A stretch of DNA of 14,763 bases from CAJQQY01 sp964352225 (GTDB taxonomy: Bacteria; Bacteroidota; Bacteroidia; Chitinophagales; Saprospiraceae): assembly GCA_964352225.1 (NCBI GenBank), contig CAYGRM010000154.1, positions 1 to 14,763 of the forward strand, written 5' to 3'. Position numbers and translations under genes: made by a program. Below, one piece after another: positions 14,212 through 14,763 of the stretch (within the stretch, counting starts at the first letter, position 1; each line of letters starts with the position of its first letter). The notes under the pieces are model-generated. The model saw only the letters and a list, made by a program, of their open reading frames with translations. It searched no databases and was not told the origin of the DNA.

Positions 14212-14763
14212 TTATTGAACATCTGGTTGTTGCACCTTGATCAATGCATTATTTGCCATTCCTCTAGCACCAGTTACAATGAGTTCTTCGTTTCCTTGTA
14301 GGCCTTCTTGGATGATGATATTTCCATCGTAACTTTCGCCAGTAGTCACGTAAACTTTTTCAGCCATCGCACCTTCTTCTCCATCTTTTTTGATAAAAAC
14401 GTAATCCTTTCCACTCACTTCCTGTTGCACCAATTCCAAAGGAACTGTAATTACATTTTTTGCAGAGAAATCATTTAATAACATATTAGCTAACAAGTTG
14501 GGCTTGAGTAATCCTTTGGGATTAGGTAAGTTGACTTCTACTTTAAAAGTTCTGTTGGATGGATTGATTGTTCTTCCTAGCATGGAAACTCGACCTTTCG
14601 TTTTCATGTCCAACGCTGGAATTTCGACGGACATCATTTCACCTTGCCGCACATCTCTCAAAAACTTTTCAGGAACATTAGCCACAATTTTTACTTGGCT
14701 AGTATTTAAGATTTGAACGATGGGCGCACCAGGACTGGTCATCTCTCCAGCCTTTGCTATTAC
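14212..14763 (-). CDS. RND periplasmic adaptor subunit (membrane fusion protein), partial
   Basis: The C-terminal 183 residues are visible. The frame stays open to the window edge, so the start, signal and coiled coil are outside. The visible part begins with the end of the lipoyl/barrel-sandwich region (VIAKAGEMTSPGAPIVQI). The beta-barrel domain (VKIVANVPEKFLRDVRQGE... to KPNLLANMLL) follows, then the membrane-proximal domain (VPLELVQQ..., EKVYVTTGES, GLQGNEELIVTGARGMANNALIKV). These are typical HlyD/AcrA-type adaptor blocks. The adaptor bridges the inner-membrane RND pump to an outer-membrane TolC-like channel, often as a lipoprotein. The gene lies 48 bases upstream of the permease on the same strand. 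The outer-membrane channel gene is not in this window and may lie beyond its right edge. Confidence 0.92.
   Translation of the reverse strand, partial: VIAKAGEMTSPGAPIVQILNTSQVKIVANVPEKFLRDVRQGEMMSVEIPALDMKTKGRVSMLGRTINPSNRTFKVEVNLPNPKGLLKPNLLANMLLNDFSAKNVITVPLELVQQEVSGKDYVFIKKDGEEGAMAEKVYVTTGESYDGNIIIQEGLQGNEELIVTGARGMANNALIKVQQPDVQ

Overview
The window looks like a chromosomal segment of a Bacteroidota bacterium, probably an aquatic, rhodopsin-bearing photoheterotroph. This is inferred from the low GC content, a run of lipoproteins with the consensus Cys, a DUF937/OmpA fusion protein, weak Shine-Dalgarno signals, and a proteorhodopsin of the Bacteroidota type followed by a Brp/Blh carotene dioxygenase. 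The genus cannot be fixed from the sequence alone. I see no rRNA, tRNA, CRISPR array or insertion sequence.

Layout. Positions 129-3199 hold three + strand lipoprotein genes: a vanadium-haloperoxidase/PAP2-like enzyme with its own strong terminator, an SGNH/GDSL hydrolase, and an unrecognised lipoprotein with two EF-hand-like loops. An APC-family amino acid permease follows (3300-4625). On the - strand, 4879-6222 encodes a DUF937 + transmembrane + Ala/Gly-rich repeat + OmpA peptidoglycan-binding protein with tandem terminators. A secreted PhoD-like phosphatase lies at 6588-7640.

Positions 7641-8502 form a gene-free stretch of about 860 bases that is rich in structure. It holds an 11-bp inverted repeat enclosing four heptamer repeats, a ~160-bp imperfect palindromic element, a strong stand-alone terminator, and a 9-bp dyad that looks like an operator. 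It leads into the phototrophy pair: a proton-pumping, predicted green-absorbing proteorhodopsin (8503-9249) and the Blh enzyme that would make its retinal (9338-10267). A 12-bp hairpin sits between the two genes. The carotenoid synthesis genes that supply beta-carotene are not in the window. The rhodopsin has Gly at the helix-E fenestration position that in xanthorhodopsin-type pumps admits a carotenoid antenna; this is the most interesting single observation.

After the phototrophy pair comes a decayed SnoaL/NTF2-like fragment on the - strand (10424-10645), framed by two terminator hairpins. An RND efflux operon follows on the - strand, with the permease at 10738-14163 and its periplasmic adaptor at 14212-14763 running off the window edge.
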